Assembly: GCA_027382625.1 (NCBI GenBank)
Contig: JAJKFJ010022504.1
Span: forward strand, 1 to 64,000
Source: Tetmemena sp. SeJ-2015
Lineage: Eukaryota > Ciliophora > Spirotrichea > Sporadotrichida > Oxytrichidae
Direction of reading: 5' to 3'
DNA length: 64,000 nt
The notes beneath the pieces are model-generated. The model did not search any database. It saw nothing but the letters and a program-made list of their open reading frames with translations, and was not told where the DNA came from. Numbering within the stretch: position 1 is the first letter of the stretch; the number at the start of each line of letters is the position of its first letter. Shown piece by piece: positions 48,600 through 59,629 of the stretch. A program made the translations under genes and the position numbers.

Positions 48600-50430
48600 C
48601 CGAGATGTGACTGAGCAAAGTGCTTATTTCTGAGAGAATGATATGAGAAACAACATTGAGGATGGACTAGCAACCTCTAAGTTAGTCCTTCTTTATATAT
48701 TTCGGCTAAATTATTATCAAAATGACTTTTTTTCGAATTAAACCAGGTGCTAACCATTAATTAATTAAATATGATTTTCAAATAAATCCCACCAAGAATA
48801 AATTCAAACTGCCATGGAATTAGGAACACTAAATCAGGAACCTCAGCCTGTTTAATTCTAACTTTGTTCAGCAGCCACTATGACTAATTTAAACTTTTGA
48901 AAATCAAAGCTAAATCAAGAATAATTATAAAATATTATAAGAAAGAATTTAATAGATTATTAAGTCAATTAACAATCAGAATTATTATATAAATCAAATT
49001 TTCACGAAACAATGGCGGAGTATCCTATTATTCTTAGCATGCTCTTACCTAAAGAAAATTAACTCTGTGGACAATTATGGTACAAATTTCATCATCTCAG
49101 CATAAAGTAAAAACTTGACTCAAGTAATCCCCTATTTTTTTAATTCAGCGTATATGAATAAAAATAATGGTTTATATAAAAAAGAGATATGTTTAGTCAT
49201 AATTCATTTCTTTAATTTTTTCTTTTTCTCTTGTCTCAAACATTGATTAATAATTCTTATGAAAAATCTGTGAAATTAAACTTCATAATCCTGTGTTGAG
49301 ACAACTAGTGTCCTGCCATTTTGAAACTCAAATAAACTCATTCAAATAAAACTTAAGAATCATAAAATATTCTATTCTAATGCATAAAAAAGAACTGTCT
49401 TCTGCCTCCATTTTGTTTTAAATGGAATTCTAATTCAATTCTATCATTAAAATAATTAAATCCTAAATAATTTATTTTAATAATTGTTTGTTCATTTTAA
49501 GACTATTTCTGAGAATAAATAAATTTACAAAACATAAAAATCCAGTTTAAACACTTAACATTCTATAGGTGTTATCATAATTAACTTCATTTATTTAAAT
49601 TTATCGGATCACCTATTTTAAAAAATTAGGATTGATATAAATCTTTATTATACTTTAAAAACTAATTAGCTATAATTGGAATGATAGACTATATTAAAAT
49701 ACAACTTCTACAAAAAATTAAAAAATGAATTTTAAATCACTCAAACGTTAATTTTGAAATTATAAAACTGGTTTTGAATGCTCTTAATGACGTAATGATA
49801 ATTTAATAATATGTTATAAATATATTCTGAATATCATCCATGAAACATATAACTGTATGTTTGAATAGCATTTAGAGATTTCTAAACAAATTTTTAAATA
49901 TCTTTAATTTTAACTTGCATAAATTACATATTTTAATAAGGGAAGAAAATTTTATTTCATATATTGCTTTGCCCACTGATTAAATTAGCATTTTAATAAT
50001 TCTAATCACATCCATTACCTCTGTGTTCTCAATCTAAAAATATGAAGAGTAAAGGATAATAGATATACAAATTGCTGTATTAATTTTATGATTTTTGGCT
50101 TTTGGAATTAATAAAAAGGGTTTTTTAATTTCTTAACTTTAATGAATATTAAGCCTCAATGTTTATAAGAGACGACTAAATGAATTATTTTTTTTAATTT
50201 ATTAGGAAAATAAATAAGCTTCAATCGAATTATAGGAGAACTTAAAGTAATATCATTCAGCGTACTTAAGAGATATCTTATTTAAATACTGAAAAAAACA
50301 ATGAGCAAGCCAAAATGTTAACTTAAAAAAGGGATGCTAGTTATTTGCCTATGTATTATTTTATGTTCTACCTTAATATAAATCCAAAAATTTGATAAGA
50401 AAGTGATAATATGTTAGATACGACTAATTA
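48600..50430. other. AT-rich DNA, nothing recognised
   Basis: No supported coding block or repeat. The composition returns to the AT-rich background right after the island. Confidence 0.5.
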
Positions 50431-50439
50431 ATTTATGGT

Positions 50440-50850
50440 AAATCGCCTCTCAGGAGTCGGTGTGTCGATTTCGATTGAAGCACGACTTCTACTCCTTCTT
50501 GACGGAAATAGGTCAATTAAAATCTTTCAACTAATATTTAATATACTTTATTCCTCCAATCGAAGGAGTGAATAACGATTACATTCGGCAGATCCTCAAA
50601 GGATACAAGTAAATATTTAAAATTTGTGAGATCAAAGTGTCAAAGTACGATGAGCTATTATTGCGACAGGTGTTCAAGGATATTTTGGAGGATTTTAAAC
50701 TTCTGATGTTCCTCCCTGTCATGGAGACAATACTTCTTCAATTTATTGAATACTCTTCAATCTGATTACCTAACTTACATCGTCAAGCTTACTTGGGTGG
50801 GGGGGTCTCTGCATCGGATGGCTCTTTTGAAAGTGACTTCATCATAATTT
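50440..50850 (+). CDS. Unassigned coding fragments (possible MDSs)
   Basis: Three GC-richer blocks are separated by AT spacers: SGVGVSISIEARLLLLLDGN (50455-50515), NNDYIRQILKGYK (50571-50609), and KYDELLLRQVFKDILEDFKL followed by LMFLPVMETILLQFIE (50644-50750). They resemble MDS blocks of a plus-strand gene of unknown family. No start or stop is assigned. Confidence 0.4.
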
Positions 50851-50949
50851 CAGATAGCAGCTGTATTTATAAAATCTAGCTTTATAAAATGTTTGATGTG
50901 ATGTAAAAGAAAATAGGAAAGTACGATGGAGTTCAAAAAAAATTTCTTA

Positions 50950-53900
50950 CAACTTATATGAATTATAGCTTTTAATATTTTTGCAATAAAATAGATAAGT
51001 TTTTCAAGATAAAACTTTATAAAACAATGATAAAAAAATTACGAATTAAGAAGTAAATCACTTGTAATATACTCAATTAGAGCAATATAAATTATAAGGA
51101 AATAAAGCACTCATTAAATCTTTTATCAAATTCTTCTCCTTCTTTCCATGATAGGTGTTATTTCCGTATTTTAAAGCCTGACTGATTAATAAATTTAAAA
51201 TATGAGGGAATGATGCTAGCAAGTTCTGATTTACTACTGAATTCAGATTTCGTTAAGGTTGTAAGACTCCTGCTGTGCGCTAAGTAGAAGCCGTCGCTGG
51301 TCTTTGAGGTTGAGTGTTGTTGTTGAGGATATTAGCACGAACTGCATTTGGTCTAGTAGGTTGCGAAGCTGTTGCAACAGTTTAGTTTCTATTAACAGAG
51401 GAGGCAGTGAATGGTCGCTGACTATTATATCTTGAAGAATTAGAGTTTAATCCAGCGCTTGATCTATTCTGAACTATCGTGGATAAGTTGGCTGAAACTG
51501 GTCTTGAACTGGCTGCGACTGGGGCTGGGTTAATTATTGCAGTCTGTTTCTTTTCCTCTTTCTTCATCTTTGGAACTGAGGGTTTTTTCATAGTTTCAGT
51601 AATAAGAGGCTTCATCTATATATTATAAAATTGAACCTTTGTTTAATCCACTTTCTTCTGCTCTTTAATGACGATATGCTTCAAATTTACACCTGGAATT
51701 CAAACTTATTTTTTTTTAATAAAACCGAAGACTATAACTTAACATTAATATTTTTTTAAAAATAAATTTTGCAAACATTTTTATAATCTTTTTTTTATAA
51801 TTAATTTGGAATTTATATATAAAGAATATACTGAAGATTTATTAATTTCTCGATTGAAATTAGAATAGGCATTTAAAATTTATTATAAATTATTATTTGA
51901 ATCTTTGTTAAAGTTTTATATACTTTAAATAATAATTTTAATTTATTTTATTTAATTTTTTGAGGGATTGAATTGAGTAAAAAATAAAATAATGAGATGT
52001 CTTTAAATAAAAAAGATTTTCTAGGAATTATAGAAACAATATTATATTTTTTCTTTAAAAAAAATTAATTTATGGAATAAAGATAGCTATAAATAGTTTT
52101 TAAACATGTATAATATATTTTGCTTAATTTTATTCTCCAAATAGTTATTCTCTAAAGAAATAAAACATTAAAATGACTTTAATTTTCTATTTTTAAATAA
52201 AAAAGTAGAAACTAGCCGTTTGGCTTTCACTTTTGTAGCGAACTTAAAAGTGACCATAATCATTGGTAGCTAAAAGTATCTAATTGTCCATAAAGAAGTC
52301 TTGCCAGTTTCTGGATTCTTCCAATAAATCTTTCTACTTCAAAATATAGTAGGGTCAATTTTTATAAAATCAAATTAAAATTACTTAACTGGAATTTCAT
52401 ACCCTCAAAATCTTATTCATCCCCAAAATTTAAAGTCATGTCTTAATCGTTTTAATAAATAAGAGTTAATATTATCCGTTCAGCCCACATATTTTTAAAC
52501 TTATTAGTTCCTTTAAGTAAAACGTTGACGAACGAGAACATACCAGTAGTTTTCTAGAGTAACAATTTGTACTGTATTAGGGCTCCTTGTCGGCTAAGTA
52601 TTGGTAAAACCATTTAAAAAAGGTAATTTTACTTTCAGATCAATTCCACAATTATAGGACCTCCCTCCAGAATGCAAATTATAGATCGTTTAAAATCTAC
52701 CACTCTAAAGTCCTGTAAAAAAAGTGGCTACTTACAGTAAAAGCTGAGTCTCTACTCAGTAATGCGAAATCTGGGCTGAACAGAAGTATATAAAGTTCAG
52801 TATTATATTTCAAAGATAAAAATAAGAAAATCATTGAGACTTACTACATTATATATTAATTAAAACACCCATTAATGTATAATTAAAAAAATTATATGAT
52901 TTTCATATCAGATAAAAAACATTATGCTAAGTTTAAGTTTATAAGTGTTAGAATTTAAGAAATTAAAATTAGGTTTGATCGCTAATAGTGGCTATTGAAA
53001 TTTTAAACAAGAAATTGATTCTTACATGTTTTCTTTGATCTTTCGTAGTGATCGAAATCGTACAAGCCGAGCTAAATACTATTAAAATATGAAAAAATAT
53101 AATTTATTTTGCAAAATTACTTTTAAAATGCACAATTAACTGTGTATATAGTTGGAATTTTAATTAAAATCGATTATCGTTAAAATAATAATTGAAGAGT
53201 TGTAAAATGTGTCAAAATTGAAATCATCAAACACCCTCTACTTCTAGCTTGTTCGATAGCGTATTAAAGTAATGCGAGCTTCATTTTCTTTGTTCATCTT
53301 AGCACCTCTCACAGTGGAAGATTGACTCACGCACTCTTTTTCATCATTTTTCATCTCTAATTAAAAAAATTGTGTCCGTTAAAAAACTTTTACTGAGCAC
53401 TCCACAAAAAAGTTGCAAGGATTAAAAATTTAAGAATTTCATGCTGAATCGAATGGTGTATTATTATTCAAATTGGACACACTTCAACTGCACTTAAATT
53501 TATTCCTTTTAATTTAATATCTAATTTAATTCTCGTTTTTATTAAATTCTCAGCTATATTTATTTAAAATTTTTAAAGAATACTTTATAAATAGACTGCT
53601 ATTTAATATACAAAGCTTTAATTTAATAACGTTGACAGTTTCAAATATTATGATCTCTGCAGTGTAAAGTGCTAATAAATTCAAAACCATAGCTAGCATT
53701 TATTAAGACTCTTCATCCTTGCTGATCTTGATGTTTTCTCCAATATCAAATTTTACCGCACTGTTTCTCAATTGCGATTATCAATAGAGTTATGACCTTG
53801 AAGAGTAGTAAAACTAATTTTGCATATTTGCATATATCTCTGCGCATTTCAGTTTGATAGAGGCATTCTCTGATCAATTCATTTTTCATCACTCTGAATT

Positions 53901-56900
53901 AGCTCATCTTTTTTTTCTTCCATTCCAATCTTTCATTAAGATTTACATCAGCATCATGAAATTCAATATTAGGTATTTTCTAAAATCCCCACCCTCTTTG
54001 ACTTCCTCCTTCGCCAAATGCTTTATCAACTCTTATTAAGTTGTTTTATAATTTGCCTTATATAAAAATCTGAGTCTGTAAAATCTGATTTTACCGTACT
54101 TCAATTTTTTTAATTGAATTCTTCTTATGATTTAAGCTATCCTGAAACTGAGATAAGTTAAGAACTTCTTCCTTTATTATTTATTAATTGATATGTCTTA
54201 AATATGAGTATATCTAAAGTCAAGGCTCTCCACTTTCAATTTCACATCACACTTTTCTTTTAGTGATGATGAGCTTCAACTTTATTACAAGTTTCTTTTT
54301 TTATTGAATAATGTTTTCGCAATCTTTATTGTTGAAACTTCCACATTCAGATTGGCGAAAGATAGAAGCTTTCATTTATTTATTAATGATAAAATTCATA
54401 TTATAATTAATATAGATAGTGAATTTGAAGTGAAATTACTTCTATTATTTTTTAGAATTACTTCGAAGCAGATTTTTAATCCACTATTTCCAATATGAGT
54501 CAATCTTTTTCAACAACCAGCAGTTAATTGTGCATTTAAAAGTAATTTTGCAAAATAAATTATATTTTATTAATATTAAATATAATTTTACTATCCCCGA
54601 GAAGCTAATAACAGCTCATTGCTACCACATTCTTCTAATCGGTGGTCTAACTCTAATATTGTTCAAATTTGTCTCCCATTTGGAATGCAATATTTAAAAA
54701 TATCATTTTATCGGAATCATTTTTAAAACAAAAAATTTTTTGTTTAAATATAATTTTAAATATATTTTGTATTTTATGTTTTACAGTTGAAAGATATATT
54801 AAATATAATAAGAGATTGGATAAAATTGTATGATAAAAGTCATATCTAAGAGAGATCTTATTTAATATTTTATACGCATCAGTACTTATTTTGCCAAAAA
54901 TATGCAATTAAATTAAAGTTGCTCTATTCTTATTTAAAAATGTTAAATAAATTAAAGTAAAATTATAAATAATATTTCCGTATTTATCATCATTAAAGCG
55001 ATATAATCAGTAATAGAAAATAATTTAATTATCTTCATCGACTAGACTTCCCATTTAAAACTTATTCTATTTTCTTTTAATTATATCTAAGAATTTAAAA
55101 GAAAATAATTTAGAAATACATGCTCATTCTTGTTAAAAATTATATGAATTCTAGTTTGTTTTTAAATTTTTTTCGTTAATTATTTTGAAAAAATGTCAGC
55201 CGCTGGTGTCACCCATTCCATCTCTAAAAAAAAAAAGCAATTTTACAGAGTTGGCACGGGAGGTCGACCCAGCCAGTCCGGCCACCACGCCATCAGCCGC
55301 CCCACCTGCACTCAGCCAGCCACTGAGGCCCCACCTTTCCCCCACGCCGGGGGGCGGCTCCCAAACCCCTCCGACCTTTTTTTAGCTCTCACCCTCGGCA
55401 AATCCGAGAGACCTCACCCAAGGTCTGTGAGAGGGTCGAGCCGTCGGCGTGGTGGAGGTCGGCCTCGGGGGGTGGCTGAGTGCAGGTGTGGCGGCTGATG
55501 GCGTGGTGGCCGGACTGGCTGGGTCGACCTCCCGTGCCAACTCTGTAAAATTGCGTTTTTTTTTTTTGAGATGGAATGGGTGACACCAGCGGCTGACATT
55601 TTTTCAAAATAATTAACGAAAATAATCTAAACAAACTAGAATTCATATAATTTTTAACAAGAATGAGCATGTTTTTTCTTTTTTTTTTTAAATTCTTAGA
55701 TATATTTTACTCGAATAAAGTATCTCAATTATAAACCTTCTTAAAAGACAAATAATATTTAATAGGATTCATCAAATTCAAATTTAAATATTTCATAAAT
55801 ATACTCTGAGATATTTAATAAAGAGAATATTGTTTCCAAGTTGCTTGATGAATTTATAGCTATGAAAATAAACATATTTATGGTCTGTTTGTGACAATCG
55901 AAGGCTTAGTTTTTATTTAATTGTGTTTAAAATTAGAAAATTAAAAAGAGGATATATTTAGTTTAATCCCTAACTCCATTAATTAATAAAGATGAGAATA
56001 GGTTGGATAATAAATTAATTTATTTAAAAAATTTAATTGAATACGTTGAAATTAGGATATTAAATAGATATATTTTTTATCCTTCCAACTTTTTAATGAG
56101 AAATACAGCCGATGAAAATTTTATACTCACTTGAGTTCACAAGATTTTAGTGAATCAATCTTGGATATGACTATGAAGTTAAAAGTTTTTACCAAAAAAT
56201 CTATAAATAGTTTTTGAATAATTATTAATCTCAGGTAATTAAAAGAATCTAATTATAATTTAATTACCATCATTTTATAATAACCACCTTATTATTTAAA
56301 TAAGAACTTTAATTCAAACTAATTCGTCACTTATTAAGAGAGTTTGCTGTATGAAACTTAGAGCTTCTATAATAAGGGTTGTAGTATGTTTGAATTATTT
56401 GTCTCTAAAATTGTTTTGAATGAATATGAATATGAGCGCAAGAATAAAATTCCTCTTCTTGTATTGACTAGGAATGCTTTGTTATTGTCATCCCTCCCTA
56501 TGCAGATCAAATCAATATTTCCTATCAATAATCGAAATCTTAATCTTCAATAAGAAACTCGCAATTTTAACTAAGCATGAATTATTATAATCGATCTAGG
56601 TTCACTGAACTTCGCAATAATACAAAATATATAATTACAGTATAAGTGTTCAATAAAATAAGAAATATCTTCCATTAAAAACTTACTATTGTTACTGTAA
56701 ATAATTATATTTTAATTGTATCAGAATCTGGTTAGCTTTGGCAATATTTAAGATTCAAAACTTAAACGCTTTCAAAAATTAAAATATGAAACTAAAACAG
56801 TAGATTATATTATTCTTGCATTTAGAGAAATCTTCCCATTATATGTAAAATTATTTATATCATTTAAGATTAAATAAAAATAGACTGTTCATTTTTTACG

Positions 56901-58860
56901 CATTAAGCTTAATTTGTATTAAATAATATATTTATAATAATAATTTCAACATTCTCTCTAAGAAGGCTGGGTTACTTTTTAGTGTAGCAGCCTATAATGT
57001 ATAGTTTGCCTTTGTGATAAAAAAGCCCACAATTACCTCTTCCTTTTTCTAATTTTCCGAAATGATTAGTAGGCAAAAACTTCTGCTTATATGTGTCAAA
57101 TACTTCTATATCCTTGTGATACACTAAATCTTTCTCTTTATACACATTATAAATAAAATATAACTTAACATGTGATCTTGCTGACAAATAGTAGCCTCCC
57201 ACTATGAATATGTACCTATTACAGACAAGCTCTATTGTTGATTCTATACATCTTGGCATCTTCTTTGTTGCTATATTGTTGGTGATGAGAAATGATTTGA
57301 GACAAAGTCTATGGACAGTAACAAATATATATATTTCATTTTCTAAGTTGTTGACTTCTCGTCTCTTTCAATTTCATATATTTATCAAAGGAAAAATATT
57401 TTAGGGGAAGGGAAAATTTTTTTTGAATTTTTAAAAAAAAAAAGAATTTTTTTTTATTTTTTAAAAAAATTATTTTTTTTAAAAAATTTTTTTTTTAAAA
57501 ATTTTTAACTTTAAAAAAAAATATTTCCCAAAAAAAATTTTTAAAATTTTTTTTTAAAAAAAAATTTTTTTAAAATAAAATTTTGATTTTTTCCAATTAT
57601 AGGGGCCTTTTCAAACCCATCAAAGGCCTAAAATTTTTAAACCCAATTTTCATCGGGCTAGAGGTCAGCTGCACCAAATAAAATCTATTTTTTTACCTAT
57701 TTTTTTCTATTTTTAAAAAAAATTTAAAGCGCTATTTTGGGGAAATTTAGTCCAATTTTTTTTTGTTTACATAACATACTTCACCCTTTTTAACCCCAAA
57801 AGAAGTAGAGCAAAAAAATGGGTGGCATTAGCACATTTTCATAAATTTAAAATTTTTGGTTATGAAAAAAATTTTGGGGAACTATTTAAAAATAGCGCTT
57901 TAAATTTATTTTACAAATAGCAAAAAAAATGGGGTAAAAAATATAGATTTTTTTTAGGTGCAGCTGACCTCTAGCTGACTAAAATTGGGATTAAAATTTG
58001 AGGCCTTAGATTTTTAAAATTAGGCCTATTTTTTGGGAAAAAATCAAAAATTCAGGAGCAAAAATTATCCTAATAAACATTTTTTTTATTTATTAAAATT
58101 TCTTAAAAAATTTTTTACGTCGGGGAAAAGGGCCCCCCCCCAAAATTTTTTTTTAACTTTAAACAAATAGTCCACATTATACTTAAATTATTTAAAAAAA
58201 AATTTATTTATCAAAAAATTGAAAAAAGCCAATATTTTTAAATAAGATTTAAACTATATTTTTTTTTAATTTTAGTAAAATATTAAAAATCGTTCAATTA
58301 GATAGAAAGCATCTCCTGCTTTGATAACTCTGTCAACTTTTAGCTTTTGAGGATTCCTTATCATGCAGTGATTCCACCCTAACCCGTTTACTTTTACTTA
58401 GACATCGACTGCGTCTTTAAAAGTTTTTCCCAAAAAACCCCAAAAACATTTTATATTTTGTTTGTAAATATAAAGGCTATTTAATTTAAATTTTAATTTA
58501 AAATTTTATTTTTTATAAAATTTTTTAAGACATCTGAAAGTTTCCAATCACTCTGACCCAAAACTTCTATAATAATTTCAATTGTAAGTTCAGAGAATTT
58601 AAATACGTGGGAGGATCTGCTTTCTTTACTATATTTTAATTTTCGCTCGACTCGTTTAAAGTTAAAGAACTATTTAATTTCTTTTGAATATTATAAAATA
58701 AATTAAAAAAGGTGCTCTGTCTCTGTTTATCCATTTTAATTTATTAAATAATTTAATTGATAATTTAATAATTTCTTTGCTATAATAAATAAAGAAACTA
58801 CGCTCAAGCAGTCCATACGGAAAATTATTCTACATAAATGCTATTATAAAGAGAATTAAG
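50950..58860 (-). CDS. Kelch-repeat protein gene, copy 2, interrupted
   Basis: Same block order as copy 1: 58510-58600 (the TIEIIIEVLGQSD-type block), about 58310-58420 (the block holding KLKVDRVIKAG), the kelch block 56972-57259 (CNRYIFIVGGYYLSARS, then HKDIEVFDTYKQKFLPTNHF and KGRGNCGLFYHKGKLYIIGC), 52190-52350, and the low-complexity tail from 51615 leftward (PVAASSRPVSANLSTIVQ). Here the GG of the kelch strand is intact, unlike copy 1. The copy is interrupted by the foldback elements at 55082-55704 and 57590-58060 and by a dispersed-repeat copy at 53160, but lacks the 416-bp insertion. Part of the block near 58420 is degraded into homopolymers, so the copy may not be functional. Confidence 0.65.
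53160..53575 (+). repeat. Dispersed repeat family, copy 4
   Basis: Begins tatagttggaattttaatt, close to the 5' edge of the 416-bp insertion (tattgttggaaattaaatt). It has agcttgttcgatagcgtatt, aaaaaagttgcaagga, tgctgaatcgaatggtgta, attggacacacttcaactg and ends near tctcagctata. Confidence 0.8.
55082..55704. mobile_element. GC-cored foldback element with long terminal inverted repeats
   Basis: The ends tatatctaagaattt (55082-55096) and aaattcttagatata (55690-55704) are inverted. Inside are inverted copies of catgctcattcttg, aaaaatgtcagccgctgg, ttttacagagttggcacggg and cagtccggccaccacgcc. The two arms are about 220 bp around a GC-rich centre of about 180 bp. The open frames on both strands that begin MSAAGVTHSISKKK are mirror readings of the same arms, so they are probably not genes. 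Confidence 0.85.
57410..57589. repeat. A/T homopolymer tract
   Basis: Alternating runs of 5-12 A and T. Absent from the matching place in kelch copy 1 (about 44600-44750). Confidence 0.7.
57590..58060. mobile_element. Second foldback element
   Basis: ctagaggtcagctgcacc (57659-57676) and ggtgcagctgacctctag (57957-57974) are inverted copies. Around them, ggcctaaaattttta pairs with ttagatttttaaaattaggcc-like sequence, and aagcgctattttgggg pairs with the gcgcttt block near 57895. The arms are about 170 bp. The element is missing from kelch copy 1, so it is an insertion or a rearranged spacer. Confidence 0.7.
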
Positions 58861-58889
58861 TGAAATAGCGGGTGATTTGAATATTTAAG

Positions 58890-59499
58890 ATTAACTTAGG
58901 GAAATAAGACTGTGCTCATCTTATAATAATTTTTCCCTTCCATTCTTGCCAGCGGAGTCCTCAGACTGCAGATCTTCGACTGCCTCGATTCTGAGCTGTC
59001 CCCAATAAATTGATCAGGGGCCGCCATCACTTTGATGAGCTTAGGTCTGATCCTTTTAAATTCAATTGCTTGCTTTTCATTATCTTCTCTGCCTTATGCT
59101 AATTTTTCTCTATTAAGTTTAATAAGCATTCTTAATTCCTTATCTTACCCACTGCTCAAGCAGATCCTTGCTCTCTTTCACATTAGCTTGGAAGGCTTAT
59201 GCCAACGAGTTCATTGTAGGGCGAAATCAGTTGAGTCTTGGGATCGTCTGATCGGAATGCAGTTGGTTCATGGGTTGGAGGATCTCTTCCTGCCGATCTC
59301 TCTTTTAAGTGCCTTTAAATCTAAGGCAATGATGTTGAGTGATTTATCAATTTTTACATAAGTTATCGTGAAGATGCTTTCGAGACTCGGGCCCTTCCAT
59401 AATAATTGCTCCTCTTACGAGATTTAGTTTCCCTGAGTCTGAACTCAGGATCTTCTTCCTCGCATGAGCACGACCAAGCTTAGGCCTTTTTCTTGCCAT
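58890..59499 (-). pseudogene. GC-rich gene with several frame changes
   Basis: The minus frame starts at ATG 59499 with a basic N-terminus (MARKRPKLGRAHARKK). A possible 25-nt GT...AG intron then leads into IDKSLNIIALDLKALKREIG. Further blocks NSLAQAFQANVKESKDLLEQ and FKRIRPKLIKVMAAPDQF (the latter about 59010-59065) need two more frame changes, one of which could be a short intron near 59110-59150. It faces away from the SecA-like gene across about 130 bp. No domain is recognised. It may be decayed, or have more tiny introns than I can place. Confidence 0.45.
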
Positions 59500-59629
59500 T
59501 TGGGCATGGTTTCCTCAGTGGTTTTAATTAAGACTGCCCTCATATTAATTAAGAAGGGCTCCTTATTAAATAAGAACAAGGCTCTAATCAATTAAGCAGG
59601 CTTATACTATTTAATAAGAATTTAAACAC
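59500..59629. promoter_or_regulatory. Divergent intergenic region
   Basis: 130 bp between two divergent starts, with taattaag or close variants repeated about four times (59526-59605) and an AT-rich stretch just before ATG 59630. It must hold both upstream regions if both genes are transcribed. No defined promoter motif can be named. Confidence 0.4.

Noticed and set aside
55185..55670. Proline/arginine-rich ORFs on both strands
   Set aside because: They are mirror readings of the inverted arms of the foldback element.
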